Shown here: positions 7,996-15,815 of the stretch, in pieces
Numbering within the stretch: the first letter of the stretch is position 1
Layout of the letters: each line of letters opens with the position of its first letter
From: Flavobacterium hydatis
GTDB taxonomy: Bacteria > Bacteroidota > Bacteroidia > Flavobacteriales > Flavobacteriaceae
Length of the DNA stretch: 39,926 nucleotides
Direction: 5' to 3'
Assembly (NCBI RefSeq): GCF_000737695.1
Contig: NZ_JPRM01000041.1
Span: 1-39,926 of the forward strand
Program-made: the position numbers and the translations under genes
Notes under the pieces: generated by a model
What the model was told of the DNA's origin: nothing
Database searches by the model: none
Seen by the model: only the letters and a program-made list of their open reading frames with translations

Positions 7996-8157
7996 AGTGT
8001 ATTTTTTTTAGAAAGTTGTAGACAGTATTAAAAAAAACATGACTCAAATTTAACGTATTTAAAAATCTAGTCGGTACGTATAAATACCTGTTTTAAGAAC
8101 ATGAAAAAAACAATTTTTACAGGTTTATTCATTTTTTATCACAGTAGTTTCCAAATA

Positions 8158-8218
8158 AAAAACTTCTTGTTTTCAGTTAAGTTTCATAAAGAGACTCCTT
8201 AAAATACAAGAAGTTTTT
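8158..8218 (-). terminator. Probable intrinsic terminator after cbpA-cbpM
   Basis: AAAAACTTCTTGT at 8158-8170 pairs perfectly with ACAAGAAGTTTTT at 8206-8218. Read on the minus strand the hairpin ends in a T-rich run (TTTTTTATTT) and lies about 75 bp after the cbpM stop codon. The loop is long (35 bases), which is atypical. The rest of 7996-8293 holds no supported gene. Confidence 0.5.
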
Positions 8219-8293
8219 AGGCTTAAAGGATTAATTATCTAAAGAATGTATTTCTTAAGCGGCATTATTTTCAATAAGATATTATACTTTAAA

Positions 8294-8599
8294 TTATTCT
8301 ACCTGATATTGTTCAAAAAGGCGAAGCTTATTTTGGGTAGCGGTAAGATTTTTTTGCAATGCTTCAATCTTATTTAATAAATGAGCAATAGCATCAATAC
8401 CTTCTAAATTAATTTTTAAATCATAATGCATTCTTATCATTTTTTCGATAGCAGGTAATTGTTCAGGTTGTAGATATTGTTCTTCTTCCAGAACAATAAT
8501 TTCGACTAAACCATAATTATTTAGTTTAGCTATAAAGGAGTCTTCAATTTCATGATATATACAAAATTGCTTTATCTGGATTAAGTTTTTACTATTCAT
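8294..8599 (-). CDS. cbpM: Chaperone modulator CbpM (MerR-like)
   Basis: 101 aa, matching CbpM in size and position. CbpM proteins bind the J domain of the CbpA-type co-chaperone next door and inhibit it. Visible features are the N-terminal MerR-like helix region (IQIKQFCIYHEIEDSFIAKLNNYGLVEI), an LQPEQLPAIEKMIRMHYDLKINLEGIDAI stretch, and a C-terminal coiled coil (about 75-100, LLNKIEALQKNLTATQNKL). The start codon overlaps the end of the cbpA-type gene by 8 bp, a sign of translational coupling. No DNA-binding role is implied. Confidence 0.85.
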   Translation of the reverse strand: MNSKNLIQIKQFCIYHEIEDSFIAKLNNYGLVEIIVLEEEQYLQPEQLPAIEKMIRMHYDLKINLEGIDAIAHLLNKIEALQKNLTATQNKLRLFEQYQVE

Positions 8600-9512
8600 G
8601 ATTTCTTATTTTAGCTAATTCTTCAAATAATTCTTTTTCTTTTTGAGACAATTTGGTTGGAAGTTTTATAGTGTAGGTAATGTATAAATCCCCAAACTGG
8701 TTCTCTTTTTTATATACAGGAAACCCTTTTCCTTTTAGTTTAACTTTGGTTCCGGGTTGCGTTTCTGCAGGGACTTTAATTTTTACTTTTCCATCAAAAG
8801 TATTTACTAAGACTTCGCCTCCTAAAATTGCCGTGTATAAATCAAGATCAACATCGGCGTATAGATTATTTCCTTCTCTTTTAAACTCAGAATCGTTTGC
8901 AATTACAAACGTAATATACAAATCGCCATTAGGTCCACCATTGGCTCCAGGGCCACCATGTCCAGGGATTTTTATAATTTGACCATTTTCTACACTTGCA
9001 GGAATTGTAATTCGGATATTTTTACCGTTTACAGTCAGATTTTGTTTGTGTGTAGTATAAGCCGAAGCCAGATCTAATTGTAATTCGGCATTAAAATCTT
9101 GACCTCTGTATTTAGCCTGACTTCTGGAACTTCTTCCGCCAGATCCATACATAGAATTGAAAAATTCAGAAAAATCACTTTCTGAAAAATCACCTCCGCC
9201 AAAACCAGAATAACCCTGACCACCTTGTTGTTGTCTGGAATATTGTTGCTGGTTAGGATCATATCCTGCTTTTTCAAACTCCTCAGCATGTTTCCAGTCT
9301 TTCCCGTATTTGTCGTATTTTTTACGATTCTCGGGATTGCTTAAAACTTCGTTGGCTTCGTTTATTTCCTTAAATTTTTGCTCGGCTTCTTTATCATTCG
9401 GATTCAAATCAGGATGGTATTTTCTGGCTAGCTTTCGATATGCTTTTTTGATTTCAGCTTCAGTCGCAGATTTTGTAATTCCTAATGTTTTATAATAGTC
9501 TATATAATCCAT
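8592..9512 (-). CDS. cbpA: DnaJ-class co-chaperone, CbpA type
   Basis: 306 aa. The J domain (about 4-70) contains HPD at residues 33-35, the motif that stimulates DnaK ATPase. A Gly/Phe/Gln-rich linker follows (about 90-130: QQQGGQGYSGFGGGDF). Then come the two C-terminal beta-barrel substrate-binding domains (about 140-300), with IKIPGHGGPGANGGPNGDLYI and KLKGKGFPV. The Cys-rich zinc finger of classical DnaJ is absent, which makes this CbpA/DnaJ class II. It is followed by, and overlaps, cbpM. The protein works in the cytoplasm with DnaK on misfolded proteins; nucleoid binding as in E. coli CbpA is possible but not shown. Confidence 0.9.
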   Translation of the reverse strand: MDYIDYYKTLGITKSATEAEIKKAYRKLARKYHPDLNPNDKEAEQKFKEINEANEVLSNPENRKKYDKYGKDWKHAEEFEKAGYDPNQQQYSRQQQGGQGYSGFGGGDFSESDFSEFFNSMYGSGGRSSRSQAKYRGQDFNAELQLDLASAYTTHKQNLTVNGKNIRITIPASVENGQIIKIPGHGGPGANGGPNGDLYITFVIANDSEFKREGNNLYADVDLDLYTAILGGEVLVNTFDGKVKIKVPAETQPGTKVKLKGKGFPVYKKENQFGDLYITYTIKLPTKLSQKEKELFEELAKIRNHE

Positions 9513-9714
9513 TTTTACGAGGTTTTAATAATGGTAAATTAAAACATTGAAGTTATGAATAAGTTATTAATTATCAAAATGATATATTTTTTATATTAAA
9601 TATTTGAAAGAAAAGTTTTAATATTATGAAGCATGAATTTTGTCTTTTTCGATTTTTTGGCAGGTTTTTTGCATCCAAAAATTAGCCTAATATATTGTTA
9701 TAAAACTCTTAAAG

Positions 9715-9746
9715 TTGTAGAGCCCATTTAAATTATGCTATTTTTG
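9715..9746 (+). promoter_or_regulatory. Bacteroidota-type promoter for the 9801 gene
   Basis: TTG at 9715-9717 (-33 box), 21 bp spacer, then TATTTTTG at 9739-9746, a perfect match to TAnnTTTG (-7 box). The start codon follows at 9801, giving a leader of about 50 bases. The remainder of 9513-9800 shows no gene. Confidence 0.65.
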
Positions 9747-9800
9747 CGTATACTCTCGATTTTAAAAATCTAAAAATTGATTCCATAATATTATACCCGA

Positions 9801-10514
9801 ATGAAACAGCTTTTATTTTTTATACTATTAATCACAACTGCTACAGCATCTGCTCAAGCAGAATTTAATACTAAGTTTAAACCAATTCCTCCAGCAAATT
9901 TTGGCATTAAACCTAAAAAAATACCGCCTACGGGAACAATTCCGCCTGAGATACCTAGTATAAAAGCGCCAAATGTTTTTAATAGCACAAGTATAGCACC
10001 TGTACAATCACAATTAAACTCTTCTTATCAAATAGGTAAGAAAGATAGTTTTACAATGACACCTTCTGATGAATTTGCAAATCCAGGTGATCGATACATT
10101 CCAGGAATGGAAAAAGATTTGAATAAAACCCTAAAAGATCAAGGTTTAAAAGAAGGAAGAGGGACGTTGCTTAAACAGAATATTTCGTTTGGAGATTTTA
10201 AAACCAAAGCAAATTACTTTATTATCAGACTTAGAGATTTTGGAGCAATTGATGGCGATTTGGTTAAAGTAACTTCTAATAGTAAAGTTATTCAGTCTGA
10301 AGTATTTTTAGATATTAACTTTAAAGACATTAAAATTATTCTGGATAAAGGATTCAATAAAATGGAATTTGAAGCACTAAATATTGGAACTTTAGGAGGT
10401 AATACCGCCGAAATCCAAATACTAGATGATCAAAAAAATGTAATAGTTCATGATTATTGGAATAACCTTGCAGCAGGCTTTAAGGCATCTGTAGTTGTTA
10501 CTAAGGAAGAGTAG
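9801..10514 (+). CDS. Exported protein of unknown function
   Basis: 237 aa with a clear signal peptide (MKQLLFFILLITTATASAQA). The mature N-terminal part (about 30-70) is rich in Pro and Ile-Pro-Pro (IPPANFGIKPKKIPPTGTIPPEIPS) and looks extended. Residues about 100-237 look like a compact beta-rich domain (SFGDFKTKANYFIIRLRDFGAIDGD, VIQSEVFLDINF, MEFEALNIGTLGGNTAEIQILDD). I recognise no enzyme motif and no sorting domain. It may be a periplasmic binding or adaptor protein. It has its own promoter and is monocistronic, ending in a repeat-filled 3' region. Not assigned to a known family. Confidence 0.75.
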   Translation: MKQLLFFILLITTATASAQAEFNTKFKPIPPANFGIKPKKIPPTGTIPPEIPSIKAPNVFNSTSIAPVQSQLNSSYQIGKKDSFTMTPSDEFANPGDRYIPGMEKDLNKTLKDQGLKEGRGTLLKQNISFGDFKTKANYFIIRLRDFGAIDGDLVKVTSNSKVIQSEVFLDINFKDIKIILDKGFNKMEFEALNIGTLGGNTAEIQILDDQKNVIVHDYWNNLAAGFKASVVVTKEE

Positions 10515-10521
10515 GTTTTTT

Positions 10522-10919
10522 AAGGTTCAAAGTTGCAAAGTTGCAAAGGTTCTAAGGTTTCTCTTTTTGAGGTTAAAGGTTTTTTTTTAAAGGTTCAGAG
10601 ATGCAAAGGTTCTGAGGTTCTAAGGTTTCTCTTTTTGAGGTTAAAGGTTTTTTTAAGGTTCAAAGTTACAAAGGCTCTGAGGTTCTAAGGTTTCTCTTTT
10701 TGAGGTTAAAGGTTTTTTTCTTTGAGGTTCAGAGGTGCAAAGGTTCTGAGGTTCTAAGGTTTCTCTTTTTGAGGTTAAAGGTTTTTTTAAGGTTCAAAGT
10801 TGCAAAGGCTCTGAGGTTCTAAGGTTTCTCTTTTTTGAGGTTAAAGGTTTTTTTAAGGTTCAAAGTTGCAAAGGTTCTGAGGTTCTAAGGTTTCTCTTTT
10901 TGAAGTTAAAGATTTTTTA
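10522..10919 (+). repeat. Six tandem copies of a ~65 bp repeat
   Basis: Units begin at about 10522, 10590, 10655, 10724, 10789 and 10855, with lengths of 65-69 bp. Each begins AAGGTTCAAAGTTGCAAAGG (with small variants) and ends in GAGGTTAAAGG plus a T-run. Within a unit the heptamer-like theme RAGGTTC/T recurs about six times, so the array is a repeat of repeats. The strand is almost free of C. A seventh partial copy lies at about 11097-11135. The array begins 8 bp after the stop of the 9801 gene. It has no variable spacers and no coding frame. Confidence 0.9.
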
Positions 10920-10994
10920 TTGAAACTGACATAATCTTGTCTTTTGATGTGAGTATAACTCATACAATATAAATCAAACTAATTGCATGTTGTG

Positions 10995-11080
10995 AACATT
11001 GCCAACGGTTTCAACCGTTGGAGCGCAATACATTATCATAATCTGTATCACACGATTGAAACCGTGAGCTATGTTATACC
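10995..11080. repeat. Interspersed palindromic element inside the repeat region
   Basis: CCAACGGTTTCAACCGTTGG at 11002-11021 is a tight hairpin. Its ACGGTTTCAA (11005-11014) is repeated inverted as TTGAAACCGT at 11056-11065. Flanking AACAT and ATGTT extend the symmetry. I believe similar elements are scattered through Flavobacterium genomes. It separates the 65 bp array from its partial seventh copy. Confidence 0.55.
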
Positions 11081-11159
11081 TTTGAGTTTGTTTTTTAAGG
11101 TTCAAAGACACAAAGGTTCTGAGGTTTTGGTTTTAACTTTTCTATTATCATATTTATAT

Positions 11160-11213
11160 AAAAATCCCTTATTTTATTTTTAAATTCAATTAAAAACAGA
11201 ATAAGGGATTTTT
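11160..11213. terminator. Bidirectional terminator between convergent genes
   Basis: AAAAATCCCTTATT at 11160-11173 pairs perfectly with AATAAGGGATTTTT at 11200-11213, with T-runs in both directions. It lies between the plus-strand 9801 gene and the minus-strand esterase ending at 11245, so it can serve both. Confidence 0.75.
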
Positions 11214-11244
11214 GTAATGTAGTAGTTAGGTTAATCTATTTAAC

Positions 11245-12348
11245 CTAACGAAAGAATTTGTAATCATGAGTAAGATTATATGAATCTATGATTTGTAATT
11301 TATATGGGGTATCACTTAAAGGTAATTTATCAACCTCTATAGAAAATTTGTTGGCAGTAAGATTTTCTACTTCTAATACTTTAGTTCCGGTACTATCGTA
11401 TACAATTCCCGATTTTAAATTTTTATTGGCAGTAACATCAATTTTGTCAACAGCAATAGTTTTTGCTGAGTCAATCTGATATTGAACTTCATGATATCTG
11501 TTAATCTTCAATCCTAATGCAAGTTTTTGCATTTTCAAGAATTCATTATAATATCTTGCGCCCATTTCTCTTTGACCAGCAGCATCAAAATGAATATCAT
11601 CAAAATTATTGTTTGGTTTAGAAATTACAGAAGGGGATTCAGAATCAGCATATCCTGTATTCATAACTCTATCAGGAGTAGCTTTAATGATTTGCTGTTG
11701 CTGTTTTCTGTCGGCTCTATAATTTGCCCAATAAGGTACCATACCACCAAGTATAAATGGGATTTCCTGAATATCATCCTGATGAATATCGCTACGCATA
11801 TCTGCAATCATTTGATCAAGTGTTGTTTGGTATGGGGCCCATCCAACATTTGCCTCACCTTGATGCCAAAGTATAGCCGTTAATCTACTTCCAGGAATAT
11901 TGTCTAATAGGTAATTAACTCTTTCTATTGCATCCTTATATAAGTTCTGGTTTTTTGTCCAGCTTGTAATACTACTTCCTGAATATCCACAAGGAACAAT
12001 TAAAACTTTTCTTTTTGAATTTTTTAAAATGTCGTTTACATAAAGGTTAGAGAATGTAGTAGAAAAACTCACTCTGTCATTTGCTCTAGTCCAGAAGTCT
12101 AGTGCTACTTTTGCTGGTGCAATTCTATAATTTAAACCATCTAGTCTGTAAATAGAATAAACTCTTGAACTTACAGTATCTATAGCTTTATTAAGTTGGT
12201 AACCATAATGTGTATTAGATTGTCCTGCTACTAAAATGACATCATATCCTTCGCTTTCTTGTAAGTTAGAATCTGTACTTTTTTGAGCGATTGATAATTG
12301 GAAACAAAATAGTAATGATAATATTGATAGTAATTTTATATATTTCAT
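11245..12348 (-). CDS. SASA-family carbohydrate acetylesterase (SGNH-type)
   Basis: 367 aa exported esterase of the sialate O-acetylesterase-like domain family (SASA, carbohydrate esterase type). A signal peptide ends at LSIAQ (about residue 22). The nucleophile motif VILVAGQSN has Ser44. AILWHQGEANVGW matches the WxxGE block, and DDIHFDAAGQREMG near residue 250 supplies the Asp/His pair. The enzyme should remove O-acetyl groups from sugars outside the inner membrane. The C-terminal ~75 residues form a beta-rich domain ending YKLQIIDSYNLTHDYKFFR. This resembles the tail of a type A T9SS sorting domain but lacks its YPNP start. It is 5 bp downstream of, and highly similar to, the other esterase, a tandem duplicate. 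Confidence 0.85.
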   Translation of the reverse strand: MKYIKLLSILSLLFCFQLSIAQKSTDSNLQESEGYDVILVAGQSNTHYGYQLNKAIDTVSSRVYSIYRLDGLNYRIAPAKVALDFWTRANDRVSFSTTFSNLYVNDILKNSKRKVLIVPCGYSGSSITSWTKNQNLYKDAIERVNYLLDNIPGSRLTAILWHQGEANVGWAPYQTTLDQMIADMRSDIHQDDIQEIPFILGGMVPYWANYRADRKQQQQIIKATPDRVMNTGYADSESPSVISKPNNNFDDIHFDAAGQREMGARYYNEFLKMQKLALGLKINRYHEVQYQIDSAKTIAVDKIDVTANKNLKSGIVYDSTGTKVLEVENLTANKFSIEVDKLPLSDTPYKLQIIDSYNLTHDYKFFR

Positions 12349-12353
12349 CTTGA

Positions 12354-13517
12354 TTATTTTTTGATAATTTTTAATTGTTTGATAACATTGTTTTCAAGTG
12401 TTACCGATACAATATGAATTCCTGTTTGAAAATGATTTACTGAAATTACAACCTCATTTTGGTCGTAATTACGTTGAAAAACTAATTGTTGGCTTTGATT
12501 AAAAATGGCAATATTTTTAATTTTTGAAGTTGCAGATACCGTTATGTTGTCCGTTGTAGGATTTGGGTAAAGCAATACTTTTTCAGCTTCAATTGTTGGT
12601 TCAATTAATGTACTTTCGACCTCAATCGTAGGTTCTTCAACTTTTTTTGATGCACTTACCATTTGAGGTTTTACATCTTTATTATTAGTCATTCTTAAAA
12701 ATTCCTTATAATATCTTACGCCCATTTCTCTCTGACCTGCAGCATCAAAATGGATATTATCAGAGTTATTATTTGGTTTTGTGATTACAGTAGGAAATTC
12801 TGAATCTGCAAATCCTGTATTCTGTACTCTACTTGGTGTACTTTTTATAATTTCTTGCTGTGTTCTTCTATTACTTGCTAAATTTACCCAATACGGAACC
12901 ATACCACCAAGTATAAAAGGAACATCTTGAATGTTCTTTTGATCTATATCAGATCGCATATCAGCAATCATTTGATCAAGAGTTTTTTCATAAGGACTCC
13001 ATCCAACGTTAGCTTCACCTTGATGCCAAAGTATAGCTACTAATTTACTACCAGGAACATTTTGTAAAACATAGTTTACCCTTTTTATAGCATCACTATA
13101 TAGGTTTTGGTTTTTTGTCCAACTTGTAATACTACTTCCTGAATATCCGCAAGGAATAATAAGTACTCTTCTTTTAGAGTTTTTTAGAATATCGTTTACA
13201 TAAAGATTTGAGAAGTTTGTAACAAATCCAACTCTGTCAGTTGCTCTTGTCCAGAAATCTAGCGCTGGTTTTGCTGGAGCAATTCTGTAATCTAAACCAT
13301 CGAATCTGTTAAGAGAGTATACCCTTGAGCTTACTGTGTCAATAGCTTTGTTAAGTTGGTAACCATAATGCGTATTTGATTGGCCAGCAACCAAAATTAC
13401 ATCATAAGAAACATCATTAGCATTTGTTGGCATTTTTTTGGTTTGCGCAACAGATGTTTTTAATCCTAAAAAAGCAAATAGGATCGAGAAGAGCAGTAGT
13501 GTAGTTTTGTTTTTCAT
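12354..13517 (-). CDS. SASA-family carbohydrate acetylesterase with T9SS sorting domain
   Basis: 387 aa. Signal peptide to about residue 25 (TSVAQ). The SASA catalytic domain (about 38-275) has VILVAGQSN (Ser47), AILWHQGEANVGW and DNIHFDAAGQREMG. A low-complexity linker rich in Glu, Val and Thr (about 285-312) leads to a type A C-terminal sorting domain starting LLYPNPTTDNITV and ending KQLKIIKK. This domain directs export by the type IX secretion system and usually leads to release or cell-surface attachment. First gene of a two-gene unit; the catalytic domains of the two are nearly the same, so duplication is recent relative to the tail divergence. Confidence 0.88.
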   Translation of the reverse strand: MKNKTTLLLFSILFAFLGLKTSVAQTKKMPTNANDVSYDVILVAGQSNTHYGYQLNKAIDTVSSRVYSLNRFDGLDYRIAPAKPALDFWTRATDRVGFVTNFSNLYVNDILKNSKRRVLIIPCGYSGSSITSWTKNQNLYSDAIKRVNYVLQNVPGSKLVAILWHQGEANVGWSPYEKTLDQMIADMRSDIDQKNIQDVPFILGGMVPYWVNLASNRRTQQEIIKSTPSRVQNTGFADSEFPTVITKPNNNSDNIHFDAAGQREMGVRYYKEFLRMTNNKDVKPQMVSASKKVEEPTIEVESTLIEPTIEAEKVLLYPNPTTDNITVSATSKIKNIAIFNQSQQLVFQRNYDQNEVVISVNHFQTGIHIVSVTLENNVIKQLKIIKK

Positions 13518-14223
13518 TGATTTGTTTTTTAGTTTATCCTAAAAAAGATTTAATTTAAGAATGTAATTCATTTAAATCGTTCTTTTTATTTGTAAAGAAA
13601 GTATTATATTTTTTGCAAATATAGCTCATGTTTGTGTAAATATTTTCTTAATATTAAAACTAAATGTTGTCATTGATAGAAAATGAAATTGTTTTTATTC
13701 TGGGAAAAACAGGTTTAAATACTGATAATGTTTTTATGTTGTTTAATTTTTAAGTTATTGATTGTTAAATAGTTATTTTTTTGTTCTTTATGTAAAAGTT
13801 GTTTTTGAATAATTTAAGCCAGGATTAGATCATTATGTAAGTTTTTAGTTTTTAAATATTTCGTAAATAACTGATTTTTAGATGTTAGTGTTTTTGTTTT
13901 ATAGGAGGGTTATGGTGTTGTAATTAAAATATCTGTACAATAATGGGAGTGAAAAGTAGTTTTTGTAATGTGAATCTTGAACAATTTTGAAGACCAAATA
14001 AGAGGTTAATGTTGGGAATGGAGAAAATGGAGATGAATTATTTAAAAGACAACAAATAAAAGAATAGCGATTGAAAGGTCTAAAGGTTGAGAGTTGTAAT
14101 TGTATTTAGTTTTTTAGAGTAAAATTCTTAGAGTCTTAGTATTTTAGAATTCCAGAAGCTGTAAACTTGAAAAAAAATTAAAATTCAATTTTTCATTTCG
14201 GAATATAAAAAGTATTTTTGCGC
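13518..14223. other. Long AT-rich intergenic region with divergent promoters
   Basis: About 700 bp between the divergent esterase and guaA units. I see no gene and no clear repeat. CAAATATA at 13616-13623 reads TATATTTG on the minus strand, a perfect -7 box for the esterase unit, with no good -33 partner. The guaA -7 box lies at the right end. Confidence 0.5.
14213..14220 (+). promoter_or_regulatory. Candidate -7 box abutting guaA start
   Basis: TATTTTTG fits TAnnTTTG exactly and ends 3 bp before the guaA ATG. If used, transcription would begin at or next to the start codon and give a leaderless mRNA. No convincing TTG lies 19-21 bp upstream, so a more distal promoter is also possible. Confidence 0.4.
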
Positions 14224-15753
14224 ATGCAACACAACGTACTTATTTTAGATTTCGGATCGCAATATACTCAGCTTATTGCGCGTAGAGTTCGCGAATTAAA
14301 TATATTCTGCGAAATCTTCCCTTACAATCATTTTCCGAGTGATTTATCAAGTTATAAAGCAGTAATTTTAGGAGGAAGTCCATTCTCTGTTCGCGCAGAA
14401 GATGCTCCACATCCTGATTTATCTCAAATTCGTGGTAAACTACCAGTGTTGGCAGTTTGTTACGGAGCACAATATCTAGCACATTTTAGCGGAGGCAAAG
14501 TAGCTGCTTCAGATACCAGAGAATATGGTAGAGCCAATTTAACTTATATTAAAGAGAACGAAGTTTTCTTTGAAGGTGTTTCTGAAAACAGCCAAGTTTG
14601 GATGAGCCATAGTGATAGTATCAAAGCTTTACCTACAAATGGTGTAAAATTAGCAAGTACACACGACGTAGAATTTGCTGCTTACAAAATAGAAGGTGAA
14701 ACTACTTATGGTATTCAATATCACCCAGAAGTTTTCCATTCTACAGATGGATCAAAAATGCTAGAAAACTTCTTAGTAAAAATTGCTGAAGTTCCTCAAA
14801 ACTTTACACCAAATGCTTTTGTTGAAGAAATGGTGGGAGAATTAAAAGAGAAATTAGGTAATGATAAAGTAGTTTTAGGATTATCTGGAGGAGTAGATTC
14901 GACTGTAGCAGCTGTATTATTACACCAAGCTATTGGTAAAAACCTATACTGTATATTTGTAAATAACGGTTTACTTCGTAAAAACGAATTCCAAAATGTA
15001 TTAGATCAATACAAAGGAATGGGATTAAATGTAAAAGGAGTAGATGCTGGAGATCGTTTCTTGTCTGAATTAGCAGGAATTAGTGATCCAGAAACCAAGC
15101 GTAAAACGATTGGTCGTGTATTTATCGAAGTTTTTGATGATGAATCACACCTTATCGAAGATGTAAAATGGTTGGCACAAGGAACAATTTATCCTGATGT
15201 TATCGAGTCGGTTTCTGTAAAAGGGCCATCGGCAACTATTAAGTCACACCATAATGTAGGTGGGTTACCAGATTATATGAAATTGAAAATTGTAGAACCA
15301 TTACGTATGCTTTTTAAAGATGAAGTACGTAGAGTAGGTGCTACTTTAGGAATAGATCCAGAGTTATTAGGAAGACATCCTTTTCCAGGACCAGGATTAT
15401 CAATTAGAATTCTTGGAGATATTACTCCAGAAAAAGTACAAATTTTACAAGATGTTGATGCCGTATTTATCGACGGATTAAAATCTTGGGGTTTGTATGA
15501 TAAAGTTTGGCAAGCAGGAGCAATTTTACTTCCTGTAAATAGTGTTGGTGTAATGGGCGATGAGCGTACTTACGAAAAAGTAGTAGCGCTTAGAGCTGTA
15601 GAATCTACTGATGGTATGACTGCCGACTGGGTACACTTACCTTATGATTTCTTAATGAAAGTTTCTAACGACATTATAAATAAAGTAAAAGGCGTGAATC
15701 GTGTCGTTTACGATATTAGCTCAAAACCACCTGCAACAATTGAGTGGGAATAG
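14224..15753 (+). CDS. guaA: GMP synthase (glutamine-hydrolysing)
   Basis: 509 aa cytosolic enzyme converting XMP to GMP with ATP and glutamine. The start is taken as ATG 14224 (MQHNVLILDFGSQYTQ), not the TTG two codons earlier. The class I glutamine amidotransferase domain (about 5-190) has Cys79 in AVCYGAQ and the His/Glu pair in YGIQYHPEVFHS. The ATP pyrophosphatase domain follows with the P-loop LGLSGGVDST. The C-terminal dimerisation domain shows GRHPFPGPGL and ends in PPATIEWE, as in the family. All catalytic positions look intact. It is followed by a strong terminator, so the LysM genes downstream are probably partly or wholly separate in transcription. Confidence 0.97.
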   Translation: MQHNVLILDFGSQYTQLIARRVRELNIFCEIFPYNHFPSDLSSYKAVILGGSPFSVRAEDAPHPDLSQIRGKLPVLAVCYGAQYLAHFSGGKVAASDTREYGRANLTYIKENEVFFEGVSENSQVWMSHSDSIKALPTNGVKLASTHDVEFAAYKIEGETTYGIQYHPEVFHSTDGSKMLENFLVKIAEVPQNFTPNAFVEEMVGELKEKLGNDKVVLGLSGGVDSTVAAVLLHQAIGKNLYCIFVNNGLLRKNEFQNVLDQYKGMGLNVKGVDAGDRFLSELAGISDPETKRKTIGRVFIEVFDDESHLIEDVKWLAQGTIYPDVIESVSVKGPSATIKSHHNVGGLPDYMKLKIVEPLRMLFKDEVRRVGATLGIDPELLGRHPFPGPGLSIRILGDITPEKVQILQDVDAVFIDGLKSWGLYDKVWQAGAILLPVNSVGVMGDERTYEKVVALRAVESTDGMTADWVHLPYDFLMKVSNDIINKVKGVNRVVYDISSKPPATIEWE

Positions 15754-15765
15754 TATTATTTTTAA

Positions 15766-15800
15766 AATTAAGGCATTACATTTGTAATGCCTTAATTTTT
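15766..15800 (+). terminator. Strong intrinsic terminator after guaA
   Basis: AATTAAGGCATTAC at 15766-15779 pairs perfectly with GTAATGCCTTAATT at 15784-15797 around a 4-base loop, followed by further T residues. It begins 13 bp after the guaA stop. It also shows that the next gene starts at 15816 and not at an in-frame ATG upstream of the hairpin. Confidence 0.85.
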
Positions 15801-15815
15801 TCAAACCTACTATTT

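Noticed and set aside
8101..8202. 33-codon frame starting MKKTIFTGLFIFY, like a signal peptide
   Set aside because: Too short, with no promoter box or conserved partner seen, and its 3' part overlaps the probable cbpM terminator. It may be a decayed gene start, but nothing supports expression.
10522..10919. Tandem array considered as a CRISPR array
   Set aside because: Units are contiguous and nearly identical across their full length, with no unique spacers and no cas genes in the window.
11527..11883. 118-codon plus-strand frame inside the first esterase gene
   Set aside because: Antisense to a complete SASA domain; no family features.
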